Of a stretch of 64,000 bases of DNA, positions 8,581 through 16,338 are shown piece by piece. This DNA comes from Candidatus Heimdallarchaeota archaeon. Its GTDB lineage: Archaea; Asgardarchaeota; Heimdallarchaeia; JABLTI01. Below the pieces are notes generated by a model. The model saw only the letters and a list, made by a program, of their open reading frames with translations, was not told the origin of the DNA and did not search any database. The stretch lies in assembly GCA_019894765.1 (NCBI GenBank), contig JAGXNT010000095.1, positions 109,220 to 173,219 on the forward strand, written 5' to 3'. Position 1 is the first letter of the stretch. Every line of letters begins with the position of its first letter. The translations under genes and the position numbers were made by a program.

Positions 8581-9675
8581 TTATTTAGTAGTTACATGGT
8601 GACACTCAACAAAGTGAGTTGGAGAGATTTGTATTCTTGGTGGTTCTTCCTGTGTGCAAATAGATGTAGCAATTGGACATCTTGGATGGAAGTTACATCC
8701 GGGAGGTGGTGCTACTGGTGAAGGTGGATCTCCTTCAAGGAAGATTCTTTCTGGTTTTACTGTAGGATCAGGAATTGGAATAGCTGAAATTAGTGCACGG
8801 GTGTAAGGATGTCGCATGTCTTCAAAGACTTCCTCTACAGAACCAACCTCTACAAGTCTACCTAGATACATTACACAGACGATATCAGAAATCATACGAA
8901 TAACTGATAAGTCATGAGCAATGAAGATATAAGCTAAGTTGAATTCACGTTGTAAATTTCTTAGTAACATTAAAACTGCTGCTCTTACAGATACATCGAG
9001 AGCTGACACTGGTTCGTCAAGAATAACAAAACGTGGGTTCAAAGCTAATGCTCGCGCAATACCTACACGTTGTTTTTGACCACCAGAGAACTCGTGTGGG
9101 AATCTAAATGCGTGGTGAATCATTAAACCTACTTTTTCCATTAATTCAATTGTTCTAATTTTTAATTCATCGCCAGAAGCAACATCATGAATTAATAATG
9201 GTTCTGAAATAATGTCAAAAGCAGTCATTCTAGGATTCAAAGAAGCAGAGGGATCTTGAAAGACAATTTGCATTTGTCGTCTCATTTCTCGTAATTCTCT
9301 TCTATCCAAAGAAGTTAAATCAATCATTTCTTCATTTTCATTTTTGAAGAAAACATGACCGGATGTTGGTTCTAATAATAGAAGAATCGATCTTGCAGCT
9401 GTGGATTTTCCACAACCGGATTCACCGACAATACCGACAGTTTCACCCTTTCTTACATTAAATGATATGCCATCTACTGCTTTTAAGAAAATAGGAGTAC
9501 GATTGAATAAAAGACCTCCACCAGCTACTAGAAAGTGTTTCTTCAAATTTCTTATAGCTACTAGCAGTTCGGGGTCGTCAGGTATTTCATATATTTCGTC
9601 TTCCGCATCTGCCTTTGGTTCTTTGTATAAACCCATTCTTTGCTTTACGCGGTCCCAGAATGAAAATTCACTCAT
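8581..9675 (-). CDS. Oligopeptide/dipeptide ABC transporter ATPase (OppF/DppF type)
   Basis: 364 residues. The nucleotide-binding domain has Walker A GESGCGKST, Q-loop in FQDPSASLNPR, signature SGGQKQR, Walker B FVILDEPVSALD and switch histidine in FIAHDLSV. The C-terminal part carries the oligopeptide-transporter extension with cysteines in GCNFHPRCPIATSICTQEEPP, which marks the OppF/DppF side of the Opp family. It would power peptide or sugar uptake, but no permease, binding protein or OppD partner is near, so it is an orphan here. Start at 9675, seven bases after GAGTGA; the GTG at 9684 belongs to that motif. Confidence 0.9.
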   Translation of the reverse strand: MSEFSFWDRVKQRMGLYKEPKADAEDEIYEIPDDPELLVAIRNLKKHFLVAGGGLLFNRTPIFLKAVDGISFNVRKGETVGIVGESGCGKSTAARSILLLLEPTSGHVFFKNENEEMIDLTSLDRRELREMRRQMQIVFQDPSASLNPRMTAFDIISEPLLIHDVASGDELKIRTIELMEKVGLMIHHAFRFPHEFSGGQKQRVGIARALALNPRFVILDEPVSALDVSVRAAVLMLLRNLQREFNLAYIFIAHDLSVIRMISDIVCVMYLGRLVEVGSVEEVFEDMRHPYTRALISAIPIPDPTVKPERIFLEGDPPSPVAPPPGCNFHPRCPIATSICTQEEPPRIQISPTHFVECHHVTTK

Positions 9676-10015
9676 TTTGATCACTCTTTACTTTTACTAC
9701 TGAACTAAACTACATTATCTATCTTCTATATATAGTTTAACATGATACACCAATATATTGTTCAAATAGTCAGTTTCCGTTGTTAAACAAGACTCTTTCA
9801 CAAAAATAGTTTATAATATTTCTGTTCATTGTGTTTTTTCCTTTTTATGTGAATAGGAGTAGAAAATTCGATTTTTTTCAAAATAAAAAGTATTAAAATA
9901 CCATTCACCCTTAGTACTATTAGAAAAATTTTTGCTTTCAATAAATGTATAGTCGTTTATTAAGGTTTAAATTGTTGTTTGGATTAAGTTACTAGTAGAG
10001 GAGAAATCGAATACT
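9676..10015. other. Divergent intergenic region between oppF-like gene and ESCRT operon
   Basis: 340 bases without a gene, strongly AT-rich, separating two divergent genes, so it must hold both promoters. Apart from the TATA-like run at 9727-9734 (minus) and a weaker TTTAAATT at 9966-9973 (plus), I see no repeat, hairpin or RNA gene in it. Confidence 0.6.
9727..9734 (-). promoter_or_regulatory. TATA box of the OppF-like gene
   Basis: TATATATA flanked by GC-containing sequence, about 52 bases upstream of the ATG at 9675. With the usual archaeal distance of about 25 bases this places transcription start near 9703 and leaves a short leader with the GAGTGA ribosome-binding motif. Confidence 0.45.
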
Positions 10016-10777
10016 TTGTCGCGAAATAAAATTAATGACTTGGCATTAGCCAGAGAAACACAATTAATGTTTACTTACACAGAAGGATTCAGTCCTATAG
10101 GAAGTGAACTTAATCGGTGGAAAGGTGAAATTCTTGTCAAGACACCTCAAGGAGAACGAGCAATACCAGTTGAAGTATTAGTTCCACTAAAATATCCGGA
10201 ATATCCACCGAAAGTGATGGTTCTTGAGAAGAGCATTCAGCACCCAAATATTGAGAAGAATGGTAATGTATTGCTGAAAATAACTCACGAGTGGAAACCT
10301 GATGTTCATGTTTATCAAGTAATTCATGCGTTACAGAACCTATTCAAAAAAGTTCCACCTCAGTTTTCTGATGCTGGTGGAGCAAAACCCCCAAAGCAAA
10401 AAGCAACTGTTCAATCAGTTGATACCGAAAGAACCGCAAATCAACAAAAAGTAATAGTCATAAATCAAACAATAACATCTTTGCAAGATAAAATTAAAGA
10501 AAAAGATGAAGAATTACGAAAACTACGAGCAGAATTAGTAAAGGGAACAAACGAGACAATTACGAGAGTAGAAGACATGGATATGGTGCTACCAAAAGAT
10601 AAAGTGAAAAGCGAGAAATTAATGATTCAAGCTAAAAGTGTAGCATTAGCAGATCTTCTATCCACTCTTGATGAGAAATTCAAAGATGGAGAAATCAGCC
10701 CAGTGGATTTCTCAAAACTTTACAGAAAATACACAAAAGAATTGTATTTAATTCATAAGGAATTAGAATCGAAATAA
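10016..10777 (+). CDS. vps23: ESCRT-I Vps23/TSG101-like: UEV domain, coiled coil, steadiness box
   Basis: 253 residues. Residues 10-115 form an E2-like UEV domain: LKYPEYPPKV, HPNIEKNGNV and THEWKP line up with TSG101 (which has HPNV and LHEWK at the same places). The catalytic cysteine of true E2 enzymes is replaced by leucine 86, so it should bind ubiquitin rather than transfer it. Residues 140-178 are a coiled coil, and about 195-253 match the steadiness box that joins Vps23 to Vps28. First gene of the ESCRT operon, 15 bases ahead of vps28. TTG start with GAGGAG upstream; the next ATG would cut into the UEV fold. Confidence 0.88.
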   Translation: MSRNKINDLALARETQLMFTYTEGFSPIGSELNRWKGEILVKTPQGERAIPVEVLVPLKYPEYPPKVMVLEKSIQHPNIEKNGNVLLKITHEWKPDVHVYQVIHALQNLFKKVPPQFSDAGGAKPPKQKATVQSVDTERTANQQKVIVINQTITSLQDKIKEKDEELRKLRAELVKGTNETITRVEDMDMVLPKDKVKSEKLMIQAKSVALADLLSTLDEKFKDGEISPVDFSKLYRKYTKELYLIHKELESK

Positions 10778-10792
10778 TAAGAGGAAGTAAAA

Positions 10793-11431
10793 ATGTCATA
10801 TTCGTCTAAAAACAAATCACAAGTAGAATTGGAAGCAGAATTATTTTCATGCATTGCAACCATCGATAATCTAAGTCAAGGTTTTGCAGATGGAATTTTA
10901 GATCCGGGAATGTATCGTCGACAACTAAGAGCATTAATAAGAGATGCATTTAAGGCACGTTTTCAACTACAAAAGTTAGGTTTTAATTTGGAAGGTTTTC
11001 TGGCTCGAGAGAGTATTGTGCAGAAATATCCATATGGTGCAGAAAAACTTCGATTTGCTGAAGGAGTTGCCCCAATTCCGATTGATGAAACTGTAGAAAC
11101 AATAGCTATGCCATTTGCTTCAATGAAAAATCTACCTGCGAAAAGTGCAGATTTTGTTGCAGCAGCTATAGAACTAATAGATTTATTGAGACTTGGTTCC
11201 GTCGCTCGAGTTGAACTAATAGTTCCAAATCTTGATGATATGGAAGCAATTCTAATTGATTTCCCAGGCTACGGCAAAGATTCCGAAGTTGTCGAAGAAA
11301 TGAACAATTGGAAAGAAATGCTTGCAGCAAAACCACCTGATGAGGTCCTAGAAGAAGGGCTAATTAAACGATTAGAATTTGAAGCTGTAAGATGGTTAAA
11401 TGGATTCAGACGATCATTAAGAAATCCATAA
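10793..11431 (+). CDS. vps28: ESCRT-I subunit Vps28
   Basis: 212 residues, close to the eukaryotic length. The N-terminal half (about 10-95) is the helical hairpin that packs on Vps23 in the ESCRT-I core; QLQKLGFNLEGFLARESIVQ and AEKLRF resemble the human SIDEFCRKF and MERIKED regions. After a linker, residues 115-212 form the C-terminal four-helix bundle known to contact ESCRT-II, with IELIDLLRLG facing human VMDKLRLE and a C-terminal WLNGFRRSL facing YNAFNRFL. Both domains are thus present. AGAGGAAG ribosome-binding site. Second gene in the operon. In the cell it should bridge ubiquitin-binding Vps23 to downstream ESCRT complexes. Confidence 0.88.
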   Translation: MSYSSKNKSQVELEAELFSCIATIDNLSQGFADGILDPGMYRRQLRALIRDAFKARFQLQKLGFNLEGFLARESIVQKYPYGAEKLRFAEGVAPIPIDETVETIAMPFASMKNLPAKSADFVAAAIELIDLLRLGSVARVELIVPNLDDMEAILIDFPGYGKDSEVVEEMNNWKEMLAAKPPDEVLEEGLIKRLEFEAVRWLNGFRRSLRNP

Positions 11432-11499
11432 ACTATTTTCCTTCATTCCTTTACTTCAAAGTATTTGAAAAATCTAAGAGCTATTAAGAGGTAATGCAC

Positions 11500-11802
11500 A
11501 TGCGCGGAAATCCTGTAGCATACAGAAATTTAAACCGACATTTACGAGAAATATTAAACTATCTCGAGATAGCTTTAGATGCAGATTTCGTTTTAGAAGA
11601 ATTGAATTCCGCAATTTATGAGTGTGAAAAAACATTTGGAAAAAGACATCATTGTACCATTCAACTCCGAAATCAAATGAAGGATTTATATAAAAAATAC
11701 ATAGAAAGAAAAGCTTTACCTTTAGAGGAAAAAGATGAGAAAAAGCTTCAAAGTAAAATTAATGAGTTATTAAAGAAGTATTATCAAAATACTCCGAAAT
11801 AG
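11500..11802 (+). CDS. Unrecognised all-helical protein in the ESCRT operon
   Basis: About 100 residues predicted as four helices without membrane segments: residues 5-25, 27-48, 54-70 and 78-96 of the short form. Cysteine and histidines occur in CEKTFGKRHHC but not in a clear metal-binding spacing. I do not recognise it. It lies between vps28 and vps22 on the same strand, so a role in the same complex is likely. ESCRT-I in eukaryotes has a third helical subunit (Vps37), and MIT domains are similarly small helical bundles; neither can be shown by eye. Of two in-frame ATGs (11494 and 11500) the second has the better distance from GAGGT. Confidence 0.65.
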   Translation: MRGNPVAYRNLNRHLREILNYLEIALDADFVLEELNSAIYECEKTFGKRHHCTIQLRNQMKDLYKKYIERKALPLEEKDEKKLQSKINELLKKYYQNTPK

Positions 11803-11871
11803 ATAGTAAAATAATTCGAAACGTTATAATTAGAATTCGTCCTAAAAAATCCTAGTGAGGTAAGAAGAATC

Positions 11872-12597
11872 ATGGGTTTAAGAGATATAGAAAAGAAAAT
11901 TAGAATAAAATCTGCATACAAAACAAAAGAAGCCGAATTAATGATAACAGATCTAGAACGTATGTTAGAAAATATACGAGAGCTTCATACTCAACTAAAG
12001 AAATTTGAGAAGAAATGGAAGAAGGATATAGAGAAAAACAAAGATTCCTATGAGAAATTAGTTGAACTTAGACAAGAATTAGGATTACCAAATGAATTAG
12101 GAATTTATGAATGGAAAGAAAGCGCAACATTTTGGGATAAAGTAGGCGGTGGAGATTTCTTCGAACGACTTGGTGTAGAAATTTTGGAAAGAGCCAAAGA
12201 AATTCAAGAATATACAGGTGGATTAATGACACTTGGTGAAGTTGTTTTACTGGTAAACAAAGGTCGTCCTGGAAAGATTATCCCAGCAAAAGATGTTGTA
12301 GAAGCAATTGAAAAATTAACCAACGCAAAACTCATTCCTAAACCAAAAGAATTGAAGAGTGGAGTAGTTCTGGTAGAATTTATCCCAGCAAATCTTTCTG
12401 ATGATCAAGAGGAAGTCCTTGCTCTCTCAACTAGAAAAGGATGGATTTCCATGGAAGAACTTATGCTGAAGACGCGATGGACACAAGAGAGATGTGATCG
12501 TGTGCTTGAATCTATGAGAGATGCTGGTATTGCTAGAGTAGACGCAAGTTATGCAGAAGGCAAGAAATATTACTTCCCCGGTTTAGGTGGAAGATAA
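11872..12597 (+). CDS. vps22: ESCRT-II subunit Vps22/EAP30 (SNF8)
   Basis: 241 residues. The N-terminus (GLRDIEKK) and helical hairpin (18-75) are followed by FWDKVGGGDFFERLGVEI, which matches human SNF8 FWSEMLGVGDFYYELGVQI almost step for step. TGGLMTL and VNKGR then match its NGGLITL and VLKGR. Two winged-helix domains follow (about 95-165 and 175-240), the second holding WISMEELMLKTRWTQERCDRVLE. ESCRT-II links ESCRT-I to ESCRT-III nucleation on membranes. Its partner Vps25, ESCRT-III proteins and Vps4 are not in this window. GAGGT lies 14 bases before the ATG. Last gene of the operon, closed by the hairpin at 12622-12645. Confidence 0.92.
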   Translation: MGLRDIEKKIRIKSAYKTKEAELMITDLERMLENIRELHTQLKKFEKKWKKDIEKNKDSYEKLVELRQELGLPNELGIYEWKESATFWDKVGGGDFFERLGVEILERAKEIQEYTGGLMTLGEVVLLVNKGRPGKIIPAKDVVEAIEKLTNAKLIPKPKELKSGVVLVEFIPANLSDDQEEVLALSTRKGWISMEELMLKTRWTQERCDRVLESMRDAGIARVDASYAEGKKYYFPGLGGR

Positions 12598-12621
12598 GAT
12601 ACACACTTGAAAAATAGAAAT

Positions 12622-12645
12622 ATTATCAGCTTGATTGCTGATAAT
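12622..12645 (+). terminator. Hairpin terminator of the ESCRT operon
   Basis: A perfect 9-bp inverted repeat (ATTATCAGC with GCTGATAAT) around a six-base loop, followed by TCTTATTTTTATTC. It sits between the convergent ends of vps22 (12597) and the minus-strand exoprotein gene (12654) and could serve both directions. Confidence 0.65.
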
Positions 12646-12653
12646 TCTTATTT

Positions 12654-14009
12654 TTATTCATTATTAAGTTCATCAGTGAATTCTATTGTCTTCGGTTTTT
12701 TCTTCTTCTTTTTTACCGGTTTTTCCTTGACCTCTTTCTCAAATGAAATTTCTTTTGGTGCTTCTTCTTCTACCACTTTGTCTTTATCTAAATCCTTTCT
12801 AAATTGGATTCCTTCCATAACATAAGCGTAAACTAAGAATCCAGATATAGCAATAAGAATTGTAACTCCTATACCGATTTTCCAAGGCATCAGATAATTT
12901 GTTAATCGACCCATTGCACGCATTTCTTCTATCCAAGTGTAATAAGAAACCTTGGGATCTCCATTATGAGTACATAATCCTGCAGTGCTATGAGGTTCCA
13001 ACAAAGGTGAATAAATCAAGCTAAGATAACCAGTAGGATAATCATAGATTTGATACCAACAGATAAACTCTAAATCGTTTTCGTAATTTTCAATGACGTT
13101 GAAAAGGTATCGAACAAATTCCCCTTGATATGCAGGGGATCCTCCATGACGACTGTCTGAGATAGTATAAATATTAGTAATTGCGAAATTCTTAGAAGTT
13201 AGACTTGTGAAGTCTGTAAATCGTTCAAGAACTTCTGTTTCATTAAGAAAAGCAAGTCTGCCAATATCATCTGTGAAAATTCTACAAGAAAGCCCATAGA
13301 TATCACATGTATTATCGAAACGGCTGATAATTGGTTCAATATTTTCAATATCAAAAACAGGTTGATATCGAAAGATGGTAAGAACTTGCGTATCACTGTA
13401 GTTTGTCTTCACGAATTCATACAATTGCTCACACAGATCAATATAATCATCAAGCATCACAGTGTTTGTTATACTTGAATCAGTATAATTGAACAATGAT
13501 TCAAAGAAACCATTAACCTCAGTGCCGTAGCTAATATAATCTAAATCAATTATTTCCATTATATCAACAGTCAAATTACGCAGAGTATTAACAACAGCAG
13601 TATCATTAAACCGAGTAGCTGCTTCGCCAGGTGTATTGTAAGAAGTAAAACTGAATGGATAAGCAAACGTTGTGCTATTACTATAAATCACATTAATAGC
13701 TAAGGAGGTATTCAACTGGGGATACTTTGACAAGTAAAATTCCTTCCACTCAATAATGGGTGTAAGTGTGTAATTTAAATGATCCCAGCCATAATCTCGA
13801 TGTTCTATTTGTGCTCCCATCTCTAAAGCTCTTTGATAACCAGCATCAATGAATTCTGTTGCACCGTTCAAACCGTTTATCATAGAAAAACCAATTTTAA
13901 CATTTTCACCATAGGCTTCAGTCTCGAATGTACCTACTGAAAATTGAGCGAATATTGGAAGAAGGAATAGAATGAGAATTGTAGAAACAGTAACTCGAGA
14001 TCCTTTCAA
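12654..14009 (-). CDS. Exported TIM-barrel-like protein with C-terminal anchor
   Basis: 451 residues. Signal peptide at about 6-25, an ectodomain with many potential N-glycosylation sites (NxT/NxS), one TM helix near 375-398 and a lysine-rich cytosolic tail (KEKPVKKKKKKPK). In the ectodomain, spacing of strands such as VKIGFSMIN, LDYISYGTEVNGFF, DIYGLSCRIF and FAITNIYTISD looks like a glycoside-hydrolase TIM barrel; the glutamate in YGTEVN sits where clan GH-A enzymes carry the acid/base. I cannot name a GH family. TTG start, two bases after the stop of the upstream polytopic membrane protein, so the pair is an operon. Confidence 0.7.
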   Translation of the reverse strand: MKGSRVTVSTILILFLLPIFAQFSVGTFETEAYGENVKIGFSMINGLNGATEFIDAGYQRALEMGAQIEHRDYGWDHLNYTLTPIIEWKEFYLSKYPQLNTSLAINVIYSNSTTFAYPFSFTSYNTPGEAATRFNDTAVVNTLRNLTVDIMEIIDLDYISYGTEVNGFFESLFNYTDSSITNTVMLDDYIDLCEQLYEFVKTNYSDTQVLTIFRYQPVFDIENIEPIISRFDNTCDIYGLSCRIFTDDIGRLAFLNETEVLERFTDFTSLTSKNFAITNIYTISDSRHGGSPAYQGEFVRYLFNVIENYENDLEFICWYQIYDYPTGYLSLIYSPLLEPHSTAGLCTHNGDPKVSYYTWIEEMRAMGRLTNYLMPWKIGIGVTILIAISGFLVYAYVMEGIQFRKDLDKDKVVEEEAPKEISFEKEVKEKPVKKKKKKPKTIEFTDELNNE

Positions 14010-14011
14010 GA

Positions 14012-14911
14012 TTAATCACTTCTCCTTCTTTGAGAGCTTTTACGAGAAGATGGTTTTGTGGTTGTAGTCTTCTTTTTCGGTTCTCTAGGAGTAAGATCAA
14101 TAGTTCCAACTACTTTGCCTTTCTTCTTCTTTGTTTTTTGGGCACCAAGATCAAGTCTAGTTCCTCGAGTATCAATACGAGTTGTTTGCTTCATGCGGAT
14201 AACAGAAGCCGTTATTATGAACATTGCAAAAATAATCACTAATTTAATGAGATCTTGCCATATAATGACCCTAAACATAAGATCATATGCTATCCCGAGT
14301 GCAGCTCCGGAGAAAAGCTGTGTCCAAACTCCAGATTCGTTTTCCAATAAATCATAATCAGCTTTCGATAAAATCGTTACAAGAATTGATATGGCAACAA
14401 GAGCTGGTAGTGTCGCGAAAAAGAACAAATTGAAGAGATAAGTTTCAATAACTACGTTTATCGCTATAGCGAAAGAAAATCCTGCGAGGACATATAAAAT
14501 GGATGGTCTGAATAAACCTAAATGTGGGCCATCAGCAGGATGGTCTTCAGTGTAATTTTCAAGATTTCGTTTAAGGAATACTGCCACTAAGATGAAAAAT
14601 GTTCCAAGAGCTATATACTTGAATACATTAATGTACCAATGATATCTGACTCTAAACAAGTCAAATGCAAGTCCAAACATGAAACCCACAAGGAGTACAG
14701 AATAGTTTTTCGCGTCTTCAGAAAATTCACCGCCAGCTCTTCCCAGTACTCGAGAGCATAATATACCACTTAGAACTAAAACAATGAATGTAGGTATTAG
14801 TGCTTTTAGAAGTAAAAAATAAGATACAATAATATTAAATGCAAAACCCATTGCTACACCAGCAATTAATAACCAGATAACGCCACCGTTCGGTCTTCTC
14901 AACTTCTTCAA
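14012..14911 (-). CDS. Polytopic membrane protein with basic C-terminal tail
   Basis: 299 residues with about eight hydrophobic helices between 10 and 235, arranged as three similar blocks: AGVAMGFAFNIIVSYF, LVGFMFGLAFDLFRVRYHWY and FSGAALGIAYDLMFRVIIW all share a G-x-A-(F/Y)-(D/N) core. This points to an internal repeat. The C-terminus (about 245-299) is strongly basic and serine/threonine-rich. Family unknown. The start is either the TTG at 14911 or, with better spacing from AGGAT, the TTG at 14902. It is cotranscribed with the anchored exoprotein downstream, so it may help place or supply that protein (inference). Confidence 0.65.
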   Translation of the reverse strand: MKKLRRPNGGVIWLLIAGVAMGFAFNIIVSYFLLLKALIPTFIVLVLSGILCSRVLGRAGGEFSEDAKNYSVLLVGFMFGLAFDLFRVRYHWYINVFKYIALGTFFILVAVFLKRNLENYTEDHPADGPHLGLFRPSILYVLAGFSFAIAINVVIETYLFNLFFFATLPALVAISILVTILSKADYDLLENESGVWTQLFSGAALGIAYDLMFRVIIWQDLIKLVIIFAMFIITASVIRMKQTTRIDTRGTRLDLGAQKTKKKKGKVVGTIDLTPREPKKKTTTTKPSSRKSSQRRRSD

Positions 14912-15126
14912 ATCCTGTTAGCTATTCATATTTCATAAAATCTAACCCAAAAAGATGGGATTAATAAATGAAACAATACTTTTTGAGCTTTTTAATTTCA
15001 ATCTCTTCAGACTATATTCTCAATATGATTTGAGATATTTTATTCTTTCCATAATTTTTAACATATGACAATAAAGAAAATAATCAATAAAATAAGAAGT
15101 GAAAATAAAAAAAAGTGAAAGAAAAG

Positions 15127-15423
15127 CTATTGCTTTTGTAATTCAACTTCTTTAGTAAAAGAATGGGATAATCCTTTTTGTAATCGAAAGACTAACTCGG
15201 TAGCTTCAGCGAAAGTTAATTTTATAGCATTAACCTGATTTGGATCAGCAAATTTTGTTAAAACAATTCGAACTGAACCACTTGTTAACCAACGACCATC
15301 CTTAAGATATGGGTCTTCTATGAAGACCTGCATACTATTTGATCTCTGCTTATTGTAGAAATGAACGATGTCACAAATACGAGTTCCGTTATTTTGGAAT
15401 GTGCTTTTTTGTTCTGTTGCCAT
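15127..15423 (-). CDS. Small soluble protein, unrecognised
   Basis: 98 residues. Mixed strand and helix pattern: TRICDIVHFYNKQRSNSMQVFIED, then GSVRIVLTKFADPNQVNAIKLTF, then a helix AEATELVFRLQKGL. The layout could be a small nucleic-acid-binding domain but no family motif is clear. Start at the ATG at 15423 rather than the TTG three codons upstream. It lies next to the tRNA-Ser gene and the translation-related block, which is the only contextual hint. Single gene with its own AT-rich upstream region. Confidence 0.55.
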   Translation of the reverse strand: MATEQKSTFQNNGTRICDIVHFYNKQRSNSMQVFIEDPYLKDGRWLTSGSVRIVLTKFADPNQVNAIKLTFAEATELVFRLQKGLSHSFTKEVELQKQ

Positions 15424-15539
15424 ATATATCAACTCGAGAAAAATGTCCTACTTAATAATTCACTGTTATGTATTTAAAGACCCAAATTAAAAGAAAAATG
15501 AGAAGAGATTATCGAAAGTATTGATAAGATGAGAAGAAA

Positions 15540-15658
15540 TGGTGCTGCGGACGAGATTCGAACTCGCGCGTGCTTTCACACAATAGCTGACAAGCGATGA
15601 ATCCTTCCGGAAACCATTATTTCCAGGCTATCGCCGTACCAGGCTCGGCCACCGCAGC
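15540..15658 (-). tRNA. tRNA-Ser(GGA) with 32-base intron and encoded CCA
   Basis: Acceptor stem GCTGCGG (15652-15658) pairs perfectly with CCGCAGC (15544-15550); the discriminator base A is followed by an encoded CCA (15540-15542). The D-stem is GCC/GGC, the T-stem GCGAG/CTCGT with loop TTCGAAT, and a long variable arm marks a class II tRNA. The anticodon stem ATAGC (15627-15631) pairs with GCTAT (15583-15587), and the loop reads CTGGAA then A with anticodon GGA (15622-15624). An intron of about 32 bases (15589-15620) interrupts the loop after position 37, the canonical archaeal site, with a stem suited to splicing-endonuclease recognition. Confidence 0.93.
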
Positions 15659-15738
15659 ATGTTTGGTATTTACTTCAGATTTACATCCGTTTTTTAGTTT
15701 TCCGCTAGGAATGATTTTAAGCCTTTCGCTGTTTTAAA

Positions 15739-16338
15739 TTATTTTTCTGATTTTAAGACCCAAAATCCAGAACCTTTAGCTAGAACTTCATATGTCCCAT
15801 ATACTTCTGTCATTAATTTCTGCATTGACTTTAATCCTTTCTTCTTTGGAACAACAATTTGGAGTGATCCTTTCTCTTGTAACTGTTCTTTTGAGGTAAC
15901 AACAAGTTCAGTTAGAATTTTCTTCCCTGCCATAAGTGGGGGATTTGCAATTATAGAATCAAATTTTAGATCTTTTACTGGTTCATATAGATGACCTTGT
16001 GTCACTTTGGTATTTTTTGATACGTCATTTATTTTGCAATTTTCCTTTGCTAATTTAACCGCTAGTTCATTTATGTCAGTTAAAACGAATTTAACTTCTG
16101 GATAGACTTTTGCTAAAGCAATCCCAATGAAACCGTAACCACATCCGAGATCTAGAATTAAACCACTTTTCGGGATTAATGCATTATTGAGTAGTAATTC
16201 GCTACCTTTGTCTACTTTTCTCCATCCAAAGATTCCAGATTGACTCTTAAAAGACAATCGATTACCAAGTTGATGTGTTTGAATAATAGTCGTTTTTCCA
16301 GTTGAAATTGGTTTCTCTGAGTAATAATGACTACTCAT
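15739..16338 (-). CDS. RsmC-like class I methyltransferase
   Basis: 199 residues. The SAM-binding glycine loop is LDLGCGYGFIGIAL, the acidic residue after strand 2 is in VLTDINELAV, and the catalytic motif is ANPPL, typical of N-methyltransferases acting on guanine or adenine. The single-domain size and SGIFGWRKVDKGSELLL fit the archaeal/bacterial RsmC-like family that makes m2G in small-subunit rRNA; a tRNA target is also possible. The ATG at 16338 overlaps the stop of cbf5 in an ATGA, so it is translationally coupled. The RNA-modifying neighbour supports an RNA substrate. Confidence 0.8.
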   Translation of the reverse strand: MSSHYYSEKPISTGKTTIIQTHQLGNRLSFKSQSGIFGWRKVDKGSELLLNNALIPKSGLILDLGCGYGFIGIALAKVYPEVKFVLTDINELAVKLAKENCKINDVSKNTKVTQGHLYEPVKDLKFDSIIANPPLMAGKKILTELVVTSKEQLQEKGSLQIVVPKKKGLKSMQKLMTEVYGTYEVLAKGSGFWVLKSEK

